Translations under genes and position numbers: made by a program
The notes under the pieces: generated by a model
What the model was told of the DNA's origin: nothing
The model's database searches: none
Seen by the model: only the letters and a program-made list of their open reading frames with translations
Shown here: piece after piece, positions 1 to 5,340 of the stretch
How the letters are laid out: each line of letters begins with the position of its first letter
Numbering within the stretch: the first letter of the stretch is position 1
Origin: an uncultured Clostridia bacterium
Lineage (GTDB): Bacteria; Bacillota; Clostridia; Oscillospirales; Oscillospiraceae
Length of the DNA: 7,173 bases
Direction of reading: 5' to 3'
Assembly (NCBI GenBank): GCA_937893605.1
Contig: CALBGG010000091.1
Coordinates: forward strand, 1-7,173

Positions 1-704
1 ATGGCGTTGAAGCCGTCGTTTGACAGCATTACGCCCTTGGGCGCGCCGGTCGTACCGCCCGTGAGCGTGACGGCTGCAAGATCGTTATCGCCGTAGGCAG
101 CGGTCTCGGTCTCGACACCCTTGCCGGTGGCGGAAAACTGCGTCCAGGTAAGCACCTTGTCGCTCGTCTTGATCTTGGGTGCGGGCATCTTGAACTGCTT
201 GAGAAAACGGATCGACGCGGGAAGCGAGGTGTCGGCCGAGATGACGACTATCTTCTCAACGCCGGACTCAAAGAGCATGTCCTTCAGAGCTTCATAATAA
301 AGGTCGATGACGATGAATATCTTTGTACCCGTCTCCTTAATGAAGCTGAGCGCACCGGCAGCGCTCGTGCGCGGGTCGATGACGAGAGGCGCCGCGCCGA
401 TCTTGTTAAGACCGTAGAGCGCATAGACCATCTCGGGGATCGTAACGGTCGCGGCAGCGACGATATCGCCCTTCTTAATGCCGGCGGCGGCGAACGCCCC
501 GGCAGCTCTGTCGGCTTCGCCAAGAAGCTTCCCATAGCTTATCTTCTTGCCGAAATAGTTAAGCGCGGTGTCGCCGAGTCCGCCCTCGCTGCACTCGCGC
601 AGATGACGGTAAATGGTGTTCCTCGGCATGGACGCTTCCCTCGCCTCTTCCGAAAAGAATTTCAGCCACGGCTTCTCAACCGACGGTTTTAACAGTTTGC
701 ACAT
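1..704 (-). CDS. Acyl-CoA synthetase (AMP-forming), N-terminal part, cut by window edge
   Basis: This is the first 234 codons of an adenylate-forming acyl-CoA synthetase/ligase; the rest lies beyond position 1. Enzymes of this superfamily activate a carboxylic acid with ATP to an acyl-AMP and then transfer it to CoA. The diagnostic sign is the P-loop-like AMP-binding motif LTGGTTGAPKGVML at residues 214-227. Before it come typical N-terminal elements: a short linker domain, ALNYFGKKISYGKLL (47-61), and the GIKKGDIVAAA and GLNKIGAAPLVIDPR segments (75-113). The ATG at 704 is chosen because AGGAGGA lies at 711-717, 6 bases upstream. Full-length relatives usually have about 500-550 residues, so less than half is present and the substrate-binding and C-terminal lid regions are missing. 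Substrate (fatty acid, aryl acid or other) cannot be assigned. The gene is divergent from a TetR-type regulator, which suggests local control. Family call is secure; precise substrate is not. Confidence 0.93.
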   Translation of the reverse strand, partial: MCKLLKPSVEKPWLKFFSEEAREASMPRNTIYRHLRECSEGGLGDTALNYFGKKISYGKLLGEADRAAGAFAAAGIKKGDIVAAATVTIPEMVYALYGLNKIGAAPLVIDPRTSAAGALSFIKETGTKIFIVIDLYYEALKDMLFESGVEKIVVISADTSLPASIRFLKQFKMPAPKIKTSDKVLTWTQFSATGKGVETETAAYGDNDLAAVTLTGGTTGAPKGVMLSNDGFNA

Positions 705-752
705 AGTTCTTCCTCCTAACCTTGCGCTGAACTTTTTGCTTCGTTTTGTCTA

Positions 753-781
753 ATCGTAAACTTATTTGGCTGTTTTGTCAA
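753..781 (-). promoter_or_regulatory. Sigma-A type promoter for the acyl-CoA synthetase gene
   Basis: On the minus strand a perfect -35 TTGACA (781-776) is followed after exactly 17 bases by TACGAT (758-753) as the -10. Transcription would start near 746, giving a leader of about 42 bases before the ATG at 704. This is the best promoter match in the gap for that direction. Confidence 0.7.
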
Positions 782-860
782 TCCATTTTTTATACTTTTC
801 TCATAATTTCGTTCACTTTTGTACATTTCAACAATATTTATCAATAGTGTCGCAGCGTTT

Positions 861-886
861 TATACAAAATAGTGCGTTTTTGTATA
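861..886. promoter_or_regulatory. Inverted repeat, candidate TetR-type operator
   Basis: TATACAAAA at 861-869 and TTTTGTATA at 878-886 are perfect 9-bp inverted copies separated by 8 bases. A near copy of the half-site, TTTTGTACA, lies at 817-825. A dyad of 26 bp between two divergent promoters is what one expects for an operator of the adjacent TetR-family protein. Binding by that protein is inferred only from position and symmetry. Confidence 0.5.
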
Positions 887-895
887 TGCCTATAC
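882..895. promoter_or_regulatory. Second overlapping dyad, GTATA-N4-TATAC
   Basis: GTATATGCCTATAC forms 5-bp inverted arms with a 4-base centre. Its left arm shares bases 882-886 with the right arm of the 861-886 repeat, so the two dyads could be alternative or cooperative half-sites. It is short, and AT-rich DNA produces such dyads by chance. Confidence 0.3.
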
Positions 896-904
896 GATAT
901 TTCG

Positions 905-922
905 TTAAAAATATATTTTTAA
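905..922. promoter_or_regulatory. Perfect 18-bp palindrome upstream of the tetR -35
   Basis: TTAAAAATATATTTTTAA is its own reverse complement over all 18 bases and ends 19 bases before the tetR -35 at 942. It could be an operator, or the A/T tracts could act as an UP-like element for RNA polymerase. It is very low in complexity, so chance formation is a real alternative. Confidence 0.35.
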
Positions 923-941
923 ACTATTTTCGATTTTTCTC

Positions 942-970
942 TTGAATTTATTTCATAGTTCGGTTACAAT
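942..970 (+). promoter_or_regulatory. Sigma-A type promoter for tetR
   Basis: TTGAAT (942-947) and TACAAT (965-970) are separated by 17 bases, five of six matches to consensus in the -10 and four of six in the -35. Transcription would begin near 977, about 50 bases before the start codon at 1028, and the leader carries the ribosome binding site at 1011-1018. Confidence 0.65.
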
Positions 971-1027
971 CATACCATCAATATAAAGTTGAACATTTAT
1001 TGAAATTTTCAGGGGTGGAAATTATTT

Positions 1028-1603
1028 ATGAGTGCAAACAACAGAATGGTAGAAAAGTCAAAGGCGGCGATTAAAAACGCTCTTTTGGACATAATGTATG
1101 AAAAGGACTTCAAGCAGATCACCGTCAACGAGCTTTTAAAGCGCGCCAATATAAGCCGCGGTACTTTTTACGCACATTTTTCAAATCTTGAGGATGTGCG
1201 GCAGCAGCTTATAAACGACCTTTTCGATCACGCCGACTATCTGTTCGGCGATTACACGGCAAGCGAGCTGGAAAAGGATCCGTACCCGATCATGCTTATG
1301 GCGGCGGATATGATGATAGCAAGCCGCGACCCGGCAAAGCGCCTTTTTAAATTTGTAAACGTTTATGACCTCGGTATAAACCTTAAAACCTGGCTTACAA
1401 AATATATTCTTTCCGACGCCGAGCTCGTAGAGCGCTGGGGCGGAACGGAAATTGCAACGATATACGCACGTTTTATAGCCGGCGGTGTTATGCATGCGTA
1501 TAACATGTGGATACTCGATGACTTCGACGTTTCTGCCGAGACTCTGGCGCACACGCTGTGCAACATCCTTGTAAACGGTATAAAGGCTTTTGAAGTAAAA
1601 TAA
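1028..1603 (+). CDS. TetR/AcrR family transcriptional regulator
   Basis: A 191-residue cytoplasmic DNA-binding regulator of normal TetR-family length. The N-terminal helix-turn-helix domain (about residues 9-56) is clear: ALLDIMYEKDFKQITVNELL leads into the recognition segment RANISRGTFYAHFSNLEDV, matching the family pattern in which the motif GTFYxHF ends the HTH. The C-terminal part (about 80-188) is helical and divergent, as is usual for the ligand-binding and dimer domain; the final segment with GGVMHAYNMWILDD and LAHTLCNILVNGIKAF resembles clostridial AcrR-like C-termini. The ATG is preceded by AGGGGTGG at 1011-1018, 9 bases away. It is divergent from an acyl-CoA synthetase, so a role in repressing that gene and itself in response to an acyl-CoA or similar ligand is a reasonable inference, but no ligand can be read from the sequence. 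Confidence 0.93.
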   Translation: MSANNRMVEKSKAAIKNALLDIMYEKDFKQITVNELLKRANISRGTFYAHFSNLEDVRQQLINDLFDHADYLFGDYTASELEKDPYPIMLMAADMMIASRDPAKRLFKFVNVYDLGINLKTWLTKYILSDAELVERWGGTEIATIYARFIAGGVMHAYNMWILDDFDVSAETLAHTLCNILVNGIKAFEVK

Positions 1604-1614
1604 GTGCAAAACGA

Positions 1615-1637
1615 AAGGCACAGCGAAGCTGTGCCTT
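1615..1637 (+). terminator. 10-bp hairpin after tetR, weak terminator
   Basis: AAGGCACAGC (1615-1624) and GCTGTGCCTT (1628-1637) form a perfect 10-bp stem with a 3-base loop, starting 11 bases after the tetR stop. On the plus strand it is followed by TTCTAAT rather than a T-run, so intrinsic termination would be weak. Read on the minus strand it is followed by TTTCGTTTTG, a better tail, but no minus-strand gene lies in position to need it. It may instead protect the 3' end of the message. Confidence 0.45.
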
Positions 1638-1642
1638 CTAAT

Positions 1643-1703
1643 GACGGGAGACGACTCCCTGTCGGTTTTGGCAGGGTGGGTCATCTCCCGTCGACTTGTT
1701 TTT
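1643..1703 (+). terminator. Large nested hairpin with T-run between tetR and lysR
   Basis: Outer arms GACGGGAGA (1643-1651) and TCTCCCGTC (1684-1692) are perfect 9-bp complements. Inside, CCCTGTC (1657-1663) pairs with GGCAGGG (1670-1676) with one G-T wobble, and GAC (1653-1655) can pair with GTC (1680-1682). The stem is followed by GACTTGTTTTT, with five T residues at 1699-1703, directly before the lysR ribosome binding site. It could terminate tetR transcription, act as an attenuator in the lysR leader, or be a dispersed REP-like palindrome. The structure is clear, its role is not. Confidence 0.45.
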
Positions 1704-1712
1704 GAGGTATAT

Positions 1713-2621
1713 ATGAACAGAAATCAGCTTAAATACTTCGTCGCGGCGGCTGAGAGCCGCAGCTTCACAAAGGCCGCCGAGCAGTTTTACATATCTCAGA
1801 CCGCGATCACGCAGCAGATGCAGCTTTTGGAGGAATCCCTCGGCTGCGCGCTGTTTGACCGTTCAACGCGCCCTGTGTCGCTCACCCCGGCGGGGAAGAT
1901 ATTCTTGGGCGAGGCAAAGGCCATACTCGAAAGCATGAGCCGTGCCCTTGAGCGCGTGCACGATGCTTCCACCGGTCTTACGGGCGCTCTCAGAGTGGGC
2001 TTTGTGCGAGGCTACGAGCGCAGCGACCTATCTGTGCTCATGCGCAGCTTCCATCTGCAAAACCAGAACGCTCTCATAAGCTTCTACCGCTGCTCGACCG
2101 ACGTTCTTGCCGCAAATCTTACACAGCAGGAGTACGATATCATTTTTACATGGGACAGCACGAACCTCAAGGCTCAGGAGGGCATCGAGTATCTAAACGT
2201 CGAAAGCGCGCAGCTCGTCGTTGCACTATACGCGGGACATCCGCTGGCCGGACGCAGACGCTTAAGCCGTGCAGAGCTGAGGGGCGAGACGATACTTTAC
2301 ATGTCGCCGGACGCGTCAAATGATTCCTACGGCGACGCGTTTTTCATGCAGCTGTACAAGGACGCTGGCTATAAGCCGAATATACTCTTCCGCTCCTGCG
2401 ACGCAGAGTGCATACTCATGATGGTAGCTGCCGAGGAGGGTATTTCAATCCTGCCCGATTACTTTACGGATAAGCTCTATGACGCGGATAATCTTGTGTT
2501 CGTTCCGCTTGTGGGCGAGGGTGAGCAGGAGGAGATAATTGCAGCATGGCAGAGCTCAAACTCAAACCCCGTGCTGGCGCAGTTTCTGTCGGTGCTGAAA
2601 AAGTCCGTGCCTCTGAGATAA
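1713..2621 (+). CDS. LysR family transcriptional regulator
   Basis: A 302-residue LysR-type regulator of standard length. Residues 1-60 are the winged helix-turn-helix: MNRNQLKYFVAAAESRSFT, then KAAEQFYISQTAITQQMQLL with the recognition helix, then LGCALFDRSTRPVSLTPAG, the classical wing. Residues about 90-295 form the two-lobed periplasmic-binding-like effector domain, starting at GALRVGFVRGYERSD. These proteins usually activate a divergent or nearby operon on binding a small co-inducer, but here neither neighbour is divergent, so no target is suggested. The ATG at 1713 is chosen over one at 1641 because family alignment begins at MNRNQLKYF, because 1641 would put 24 extra residues encoded by a hairpin at the front, and because GAGGT at 1704-1708 sits just upstream; the 4-5-base spacing is short. 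No separate lysR promoter was found, so it may depend on tetR read-through. Confidence 0.94.
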   Translation: MNRNQLKYFVAAAESRSFTKAAEQFYISQTAITQQMQLLEESLGCALFDRSTRPVSLTPAGKIFLGEAKAILESMSRALERVHDASTGLTGALRVGFVRGYERSDLSVLMRSFHLQNQNALISFYRCSTDVLAANLTQQEYDIIFTWDSTNLKAQEGIEYLNVESAQLVVALYAGHPLAGRRRLSRAELRGETILYMSPDASNDSYGDAFFMQLYKDAGYKPNILFRSCDAECILMMVAAEEGISILPDYFTDKLYDADNLVFVPLVGEGEQEEIIAAWQSSNSNPVLAQFLSVLKKSVPLR

Positions 2622-2683
2622 AAAGCTGATATGTACTGACACGAAACATCTAAGATCAGGCAAGAATCAAAGGAATGTAAGGA

Positions 2684-2732
2684 GCAATAAAAATATGCAC
2701 CTCCAAAAGTATCCAACTTCCGGGGTGCATAT
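2684..2732 (-). terminator. Hairpin terminator for the small membrane protein gene
   Basis: ATATGCACC (2693-2701) and GGTGCATAT (2724-2732) form a perfect 9-bp stem around a 22-base interior, which can itself pair AAGT (2707-2710) with ACTT (2716-2719). Read on the minus strand, the stem starts 17 bases after the stop at 2750 and is followed by TTTTATTG (2691-2684), so it fits an intrinsic terminator for that gene. On the plus strand no T-run follows, so it would not serve lysR well. Confidence 0.5.
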
Positions 2733-2740
2733 GATAAAAA
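2687..2740. repeat. 40-bp palindromic element between 7-bp direct repeats, possible IS-end relic
   Basis: ATAAAAA occurs at 2687-2693 and 2734-2740, flanking a 40-bp near-palindrome (2694-2733). The two halves, TGCACCTCCAAAAGT and ACTTCCGGGGTGCA, are imperfect inverted copies (one gap, two mismatches), and their CCAAAAGT / CCAACTT cores look like IS3-family terminal repeats placed head to head. This is similarity from memory, not a database match. The direct repeats are low complexity and may be accidental. Confidence 0.3.
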
Positions 2741-2749
2741 GGTCTGTAC

Positions 2750-3133
2750 TTACTTATTTCTTATCACAAGGTATGCTATGCCGCTGAGGATGAATGCCGC
2801 GATGGCCGGGAGCGAGAGTATCGTGCCGTAGAACAGCAATGCAGACGGCTCGAACGGTATGTTGTTAAATCCCTCGGGAACAATAAACCACGCAAGAAGG
2901 AAAAATTCAAAAGCAAGGAGCAGCAGGAAATCATACTTTCCGCGCTTTTTTGCGGCTATCGTCAAGACGACAGCGCCGAGAACGGGCAGGATATACAAAT
3001 ACCATACTCCGTATATCGTAACAGGAGGAGGTATCATCGGGCCGCCGCCTATCCGCTGCGCCGCAAGACTGATCCCGCAGAAGCAAAACAGCGCGGCATA
3101 AGCCCACAATTGGCGTTTTTTATTGGTTTCCAC
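2750..3133 (-). CDS. Small four-helix integral membrane protein, unknown function
   Basis: A 127-residue protein that I do not recognise. It has four hydrophobic stretches long enough to span the membrane: about residues 9-26 (LWAYAALFCFCGISLA), 43-61 (VWYLYILPVLGAVVLTI), 68-86 (DFLLLLAFEFFLLAWFIV) and 98-123 (ALLFYGTILSLPAIAAFI). A basic KKRGKYD loop lies between helices 2 and 3, and both ends are positively charged (METNKKRQ and VIRNK), which by the positive-inside rule puts both termini in the cytoplasm. A glycine- and proline-rich loop, RIGGGPMIPPP (27-37), follows helix 1. The start is GTG at 3133, supported by AGGAGGA at 3141-3147 with 7 bases spacing; no ATG competes. It stands alone, with its own promoter and terminator. 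No catalytic motif is visible; an immunity, signalling or stress role would be guesswork. Confidence 0.8.
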   Translation of the reverse strand: METNKKRQLWAYAALFCFCGISLAAQRIGGGPMIPPPVTIYGVWYLYILPVLGAVVLTIAAKKRGKYDFLLLLAFEFFLLAWFIVPEGFNNIPFEPSALLFYGTILSLPAIAAFILSGIAYLVIRNK

Positions 3134-3165
3134 AGTTGTTTCCTCCTCATTAACTTTGTAAGTAC

Positions 3166-3195
3166 ATCATAGCATGTTCAAGGCAATCTCCGCAA
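3166..3195 (-). promoter_or_regulatory. Extended -10 promoter for the small membrane protein gene
   Basis: On the minus strand TATGAT (3171-3166) is preceded by TGC, giving an extended -10 (TGCTATGAT). TTGCGG (3195-3190) lies 18 bases upstream as a partial -35. The transcript would begin near 3159, leaving a short leader that includes the AGGAGGA site. Confidence 0.55.
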
Positions 3196-3237
3196 TATGT
3201 TTTTACAATAATAAAAAAATGTAGCACTATTACCAAT

Positions 3238-3276
3238 AAAAAACGCAGGTTCACGGTCGTGAGCCTGCGCTTTTTT
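3238..3276 (-). terminator. Strong bidirectional Rho-independent terminator after hypB
   Basis: A GC-rich stem of 11-12 pairs with one G-T wobble spans 3244-3269 (CGCAGGTTCACG against CGTGAGCCTGCG). It is flanked by six A (3238-3243) on one side and six T (3271-3276) on the other, so it would work in both directions. On the minus strand it starts 15 bases after the hypB stop, closing the solute-binding protein-hypB unit and insulating the next gene. Confidence 0.88.
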
Positions 3277-3284
3277 GTTGAAGA

Positions 3285-3953
3285 TCACTTATTCCACTCG
3301 GCGACCTGAGTGCGCAGCCAGTCTGCCCACCGGTCGATACCCTCGCCCGTTCTTGCGGAGATGGGGATGATTGTGATGTCGGGATTGAGCTTTTTGACGT
3401 ACTCCCTGCACTTTTCAAGGTCAAAATCGAAGTACGGCATGACGTCTATCTTATTGACGAGCAGAACGTCGCAGATCGAGAACATAAGGGGGTACTTCAG
3501 CGGCTTATCGTGACCCTCGGGAACAGAGAGGATCATCGCGTTTTTAACAGCGCCCGTGTCGAATTCCGCAGGGCAGACGAGGTTGCCGACATTTTCGAGT
3601 ATCGCAAAGTCGATATTCTCCGTGCCGAGGCCTTCAAGCCCTTGCTTTGTCATGCCCGCGTCGAGATGGCACATGCCGCCCGTGTGCAGCTGAATGACCT
3701 TCGCGCCGGTCTCTGCAATGGTGTGGGCGTCGACGTCCGAGTCGATATCCGCCTCCATGACGCCTATGCGCATCTCATCCTTCAAGGCCGCGATGGTTGC
3801 CTTGAGAGTGGTCGTTTTTCCCGAACCGGGGGATGACATCAGATTAAGGAGGAATGTCTTCTCCTTCTTGAGCTCCTGTCTGAGCTTATCCGCCTCCCTG
3901 TCGTTATTCTCAAATACGCTTTTTTTGATCTCCAGTACTCTGAAGCCTTCCAT
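3285..3953 (-). CDS. hypB: HypB, nickel-insertion GTPase for hydrogenase maturation
   Basis: A 222-residue SIMIBI-class GTPase that helps deliver nickel to [NiFe]-hydrogenase, normally with HypA and SlyD. Numbering from the ATG: Walker A SSPGSGKTTT at 40-49; switch region EADIDSDVDA at 67-76; the conserved metal-site pair C95-H96 in TGGMCHLDAGM; C127 in ENVGNLVCPAEFD; NKID at 167-170 for guanine recognition; SARTGEG at 199-205. All nickel and GTP ligand positions expected of the family's G domain are intact, but the histidine-rich or CxxCGC N-terminal nickel stores found in some homologues are absent. I prefer the ATG at 3953 to the in-frame TTG at 3959, because AGAGGTG at 3962-3968 is 8 bases from the former and only 2 from the latter. 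It lies 22 bp downstream of a solute-binding protein gene and is probably co-transcribed with it. No other hyp or hydrogenase gene is in the window, so its client enzyme is unknown. Confidence 0.95.
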   Translation of the reverse strand: MEGFRVLEIKKSVFENNDREADKLRQELKKEKTFLLNLMSSPGSGKTTTLKATIAALKDEMRIGVMEADIDSDVDAHTIAETGAKVIQLHTGGMCHLDAGMTKQGLEGLGTENIDFAILENVGNLVCPAEFDTGAVKNAMILSVPEGHDKPLKYPLMFSICDVLLVNKIDVMPYFDFDLEKCREYVKKLNPDITIIPISARTGEGIDRWADWLRTQVAEWNK

Positions 3954-3975
3954 GGTCAATACACCTCTGTCTTTA

Positions 3976-5172
3976 TTAGTTTAGTGAATTCATTATCGTG
4001 TTCAGGACATTATCGAAGTTTCTGCTGTTTATCGAGTATTCGGCACTGGCTGCCGAGGTAGTGCTCTCGCCCTTTTTGCGCATCGCGGCGACTGCGTCCA
4101 TAAGCTTTTCGTAAAGCGCATACTCGGATGATGAGCTTTCCTTGCCGATGGCGGCAAGATATCCCGAATCGCCTACAAAGCTGCTGTTATTCTTCTGCGA
4201 GGTGAACCAGCGCAGGAACTCCACAGCCGACTTTTCGCGCATGTCGTTCGACGCAAGGATGGTCATACCCGTGACCTTCTGCGTATATGTGGGCTTTCCG
4301 TCCTTCATGTACGGGAAGCTTACAAAATTAAAAGTATCGGCGCTGAGCTTGTCTGCGTATTGCATGAGATCCGCCGAGGATATGATAGCCGCGGCGATAT
4401 CGCCGTCTGCAAGCTTTTCGGCAGCGTCTCCGCCTGATGAGGTAAAGCCGCGGTCATAGGCGGTTTCAGCGAGGAGCTTATATATGTATTTGCAGTTATC
4501 GCTTTCGGTATCGTGCGGGCTCACGCCGTCAAACTTCTCGCCGAGCTGCGCGACGGCGTCGCGGAAAAACAGTGAGTAATCCGATATAGTAAAAAAGCTC
4601 TTTGAGCTGCGCTTATAATACTCATCGGCGACCGAGCAGAGCTTTTCAAAGCTTGATATCGCTTCCGAATCCGCAAAAAGCGCGGTGTTTACAACAAAAA
4701 CGTTCGTCTCCGCCGCTATCGGCACGCTGGCGAGTCCCTTTGAGCTTTTCGCTGCTGCCGTCATGCTTTTGTCATAGCCCGAGGTCTCCCAGCTGCCAAA
4801 GTATTTGTCCATATCCGCAAGCCGGTCCTCATCGTCGAGCCAGGCCGCAAAGTCTGTATCGCAGACAAGGATATCGGGCTTTTCCCCGTCTCCAGCAAGC
4901 GCCTCCTCCACGCTGTCATAAAGCTGCTTCTGCGTATCGAAGGCCTTTGCGTTCACCTCAATGCCGCAGTCGGCTCCGTCGGTCTCGTTATATTTGCCGC
5001 ACATGGCGTAGAAGCCCGACCACATCGCGTCATCGTTTACATACCACACGCTCAGCGTCTGCGGCTCTTCCGGCTTAAACTGCGCATAATGGGCAAAGTA
5101 TATGTATATCACGCCGCCAAGCAGCAGTGCCAGCGCCGCCGCGACAGCAAGCTTATACTTGATCTTTGACAT
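3976..5172 (-). CDS. Membrane-anchored extracellular solute-binding protein (family 1 type)
   Basis: A 398-residue protein resembling the binding subunit of sugar-type ABC importers. Residues 7-27 form one hydrophobic helix after MSKIKYK. There is no lipobox cysteine, so it looks anchored by an uncleaved helix (or a non-lipoprotein signal) rather than by lipid. The outer part begins at about 38 with QTLSVWYVNDDAMWSGFYAM, typical of the first strand and helix of these folds. PDILVCDTDFAAWLDD (about 99-114), LASVPIAAETNVFVVNTALF (about 147-166) and the hinge-side VTGMTILASN followed by SAVEFLRWFTSQ (about 306-328) match the usual family landmarks. The ATG at 5172 has AAGGAA at 5180-5185, 7 bases upstream. 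No permease or ATPase gene flanks it; instead hypB follows by 22 bp. The ligand is unknown. Known nickel-binding proteins such as NikA belong to a different (family 5) group, so a nickel role should not be assumed. Confidence 0.82.
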   Translation of the reverse strand: MSKIKYKLAVAAALALLLGGVIYIYFAHYAQFKPEEPQTLSVWYVNDDAMWSGFYAMCGKYNETDGADCGIEVNAKAFDTQKQLYDSVEEALAGDGEKPDILVCDTDFAAWLDDEDRLADMDKYFGSWETSGYDKSMTAAAKSSKGLASVPIAAETNVFVVNTALFADSEAISSFEKLCSVADEYYKRSSKSFFTISDYSLFFRDAVAQLGEKFDGVSPHDTESDNCKYIYKLLAETAYDRGFTSSGGDAAEKLADGDIAAAIISSADLMQYADKLSADTFNFVSFPYMKDGKPTYTQKVTGMTILASNDMREKSAVEFLRWFTSQKNNSSFVGDSGYLAAIGKESSSSEYALYEKLMDAVAAMRKKGESTTSAASAEYSINSRNFDNVLNTIMNSLN

Positions 5173-5223
5173 TTTTCCGTTCCTTTTCCCGGCTGATACC
5201 GGGCATTTTGATTTTACATAGCT

Positions 5224-5252
5224 TTTATATCACATTTTCCCGTCGTTTTCAA
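5224..5252 (-). promoter_or_regulatory. Sigma-A type promoter for the solute-binding protein-hypB unit
   Basis: On the minus strand TTGAAA (5252-5247) and TATAAA (5229-5224) are separated by 17 bases, each hexamer matching consensus at five of six positions or close to it. Transcription would begin near 5217, leaving about 45 bases of leader. It lies just beyond the terminator of the anti-sigma gene, so this is an independent transcription unit. Confidence 0.7.
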
Positions 5253-5272
5253 CCGCATTGTGTCGACAGCGC

Positions 5273-5303
5273 AAAACGGCAGGAGCGTTTGCTCCTGCCG
5301 TTT
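5273..5303 (-). terminator. 13-bp hairpin terminator after the sigma/anti-sigma operon
   Basis: AAACGGCAGGAGC (5274-5286) and GCTCCTGCCGTTT (5291-5303) pair perfectly over 13 bp around a 4-base loop. Read on the minus strand the stem ends in TTT and is followed by one more T, then GCGC; the U-tract is short but the stem is very stable. It lies 37 bases past the anti-sigma stop. Confidence 0.75.
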
Positions 5304-5340
5304 CACGTCATATGTGGGCTTAGCTAATATAGCAAGGATT

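Larger units (their letters stand above)
705..1027. promoter_or_regulatory. Divergent intergenic control region, acyl-CoA synthetase / tetR
   Basis: This 323-bp gap is strikingly AT-rich compared with the flanking genes and contains no credible ORF. It holds back-to-back promoters (minus 753-781, plus 942-970) and, between them, three palindromes at 861-886, 882-895 and 905-922. Copies of a TTTTGT core recur at 744-749, 773-778, 817-822 and 878-883, with an inverted copy (ACAAAA) at 864-869. The sequence features are seen directly; the regulatory reading is inference from the divergent layout. Confidence 0.7.

Noticed and set aside
284..535. 83-codon minus-strand ORF within the acyl-CoA synthetase region
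   Set aside because: It is in a different frame from the synthetase, which carries the AMP-binding motif through this stretch.
1181..1684. 167-codon minus-strand ORF opposite tetR
   Set aside because: It lies antisense to a clear TetR-family gene, begins inside the hairpin region and has no family resemblance; it is a shadow of tetR.
1641..1712. 24-residue N-terminal extension of LysR from an upstream ATG
   Set aside because: The extension is encoded by the large hairpin, has no ribosome binding site in front, and LysR homology begins at the ATG at 1713.
2632..2640. TGTACTGAC, resembling the start of some IS3-family ends
   Set aside because: The sequence after it does not continue the IS end pattern, and no matching partner end or transposase is present.
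3957..3959. TTG start two codons before the hypB ATG
   Set aside because: The AGAGGTG site at 3962-3968 would be only 2 bases away, too close; spacing to the ATG at 3953 is 8.
3954..3975. Riboswitch or separate promoter between the solute-binding protein and hypB
   Set aside because: The gap is only 22 bp, with just a ribosome binding site; there is no room for a structured leader.
3510..3984. Two overlapping plus-strand ORFs of 108 and 96 codons opposite hypB
   Set aside because: HypB on the other strand has every family motif; these have no recognisable domain.
4602..5078. 158-codon plus-strand ORF, arginine- and serine-rich
   Set aside because: It is antisense to the solute-binding protein, with the low-complexity composition typical of shadow frames.
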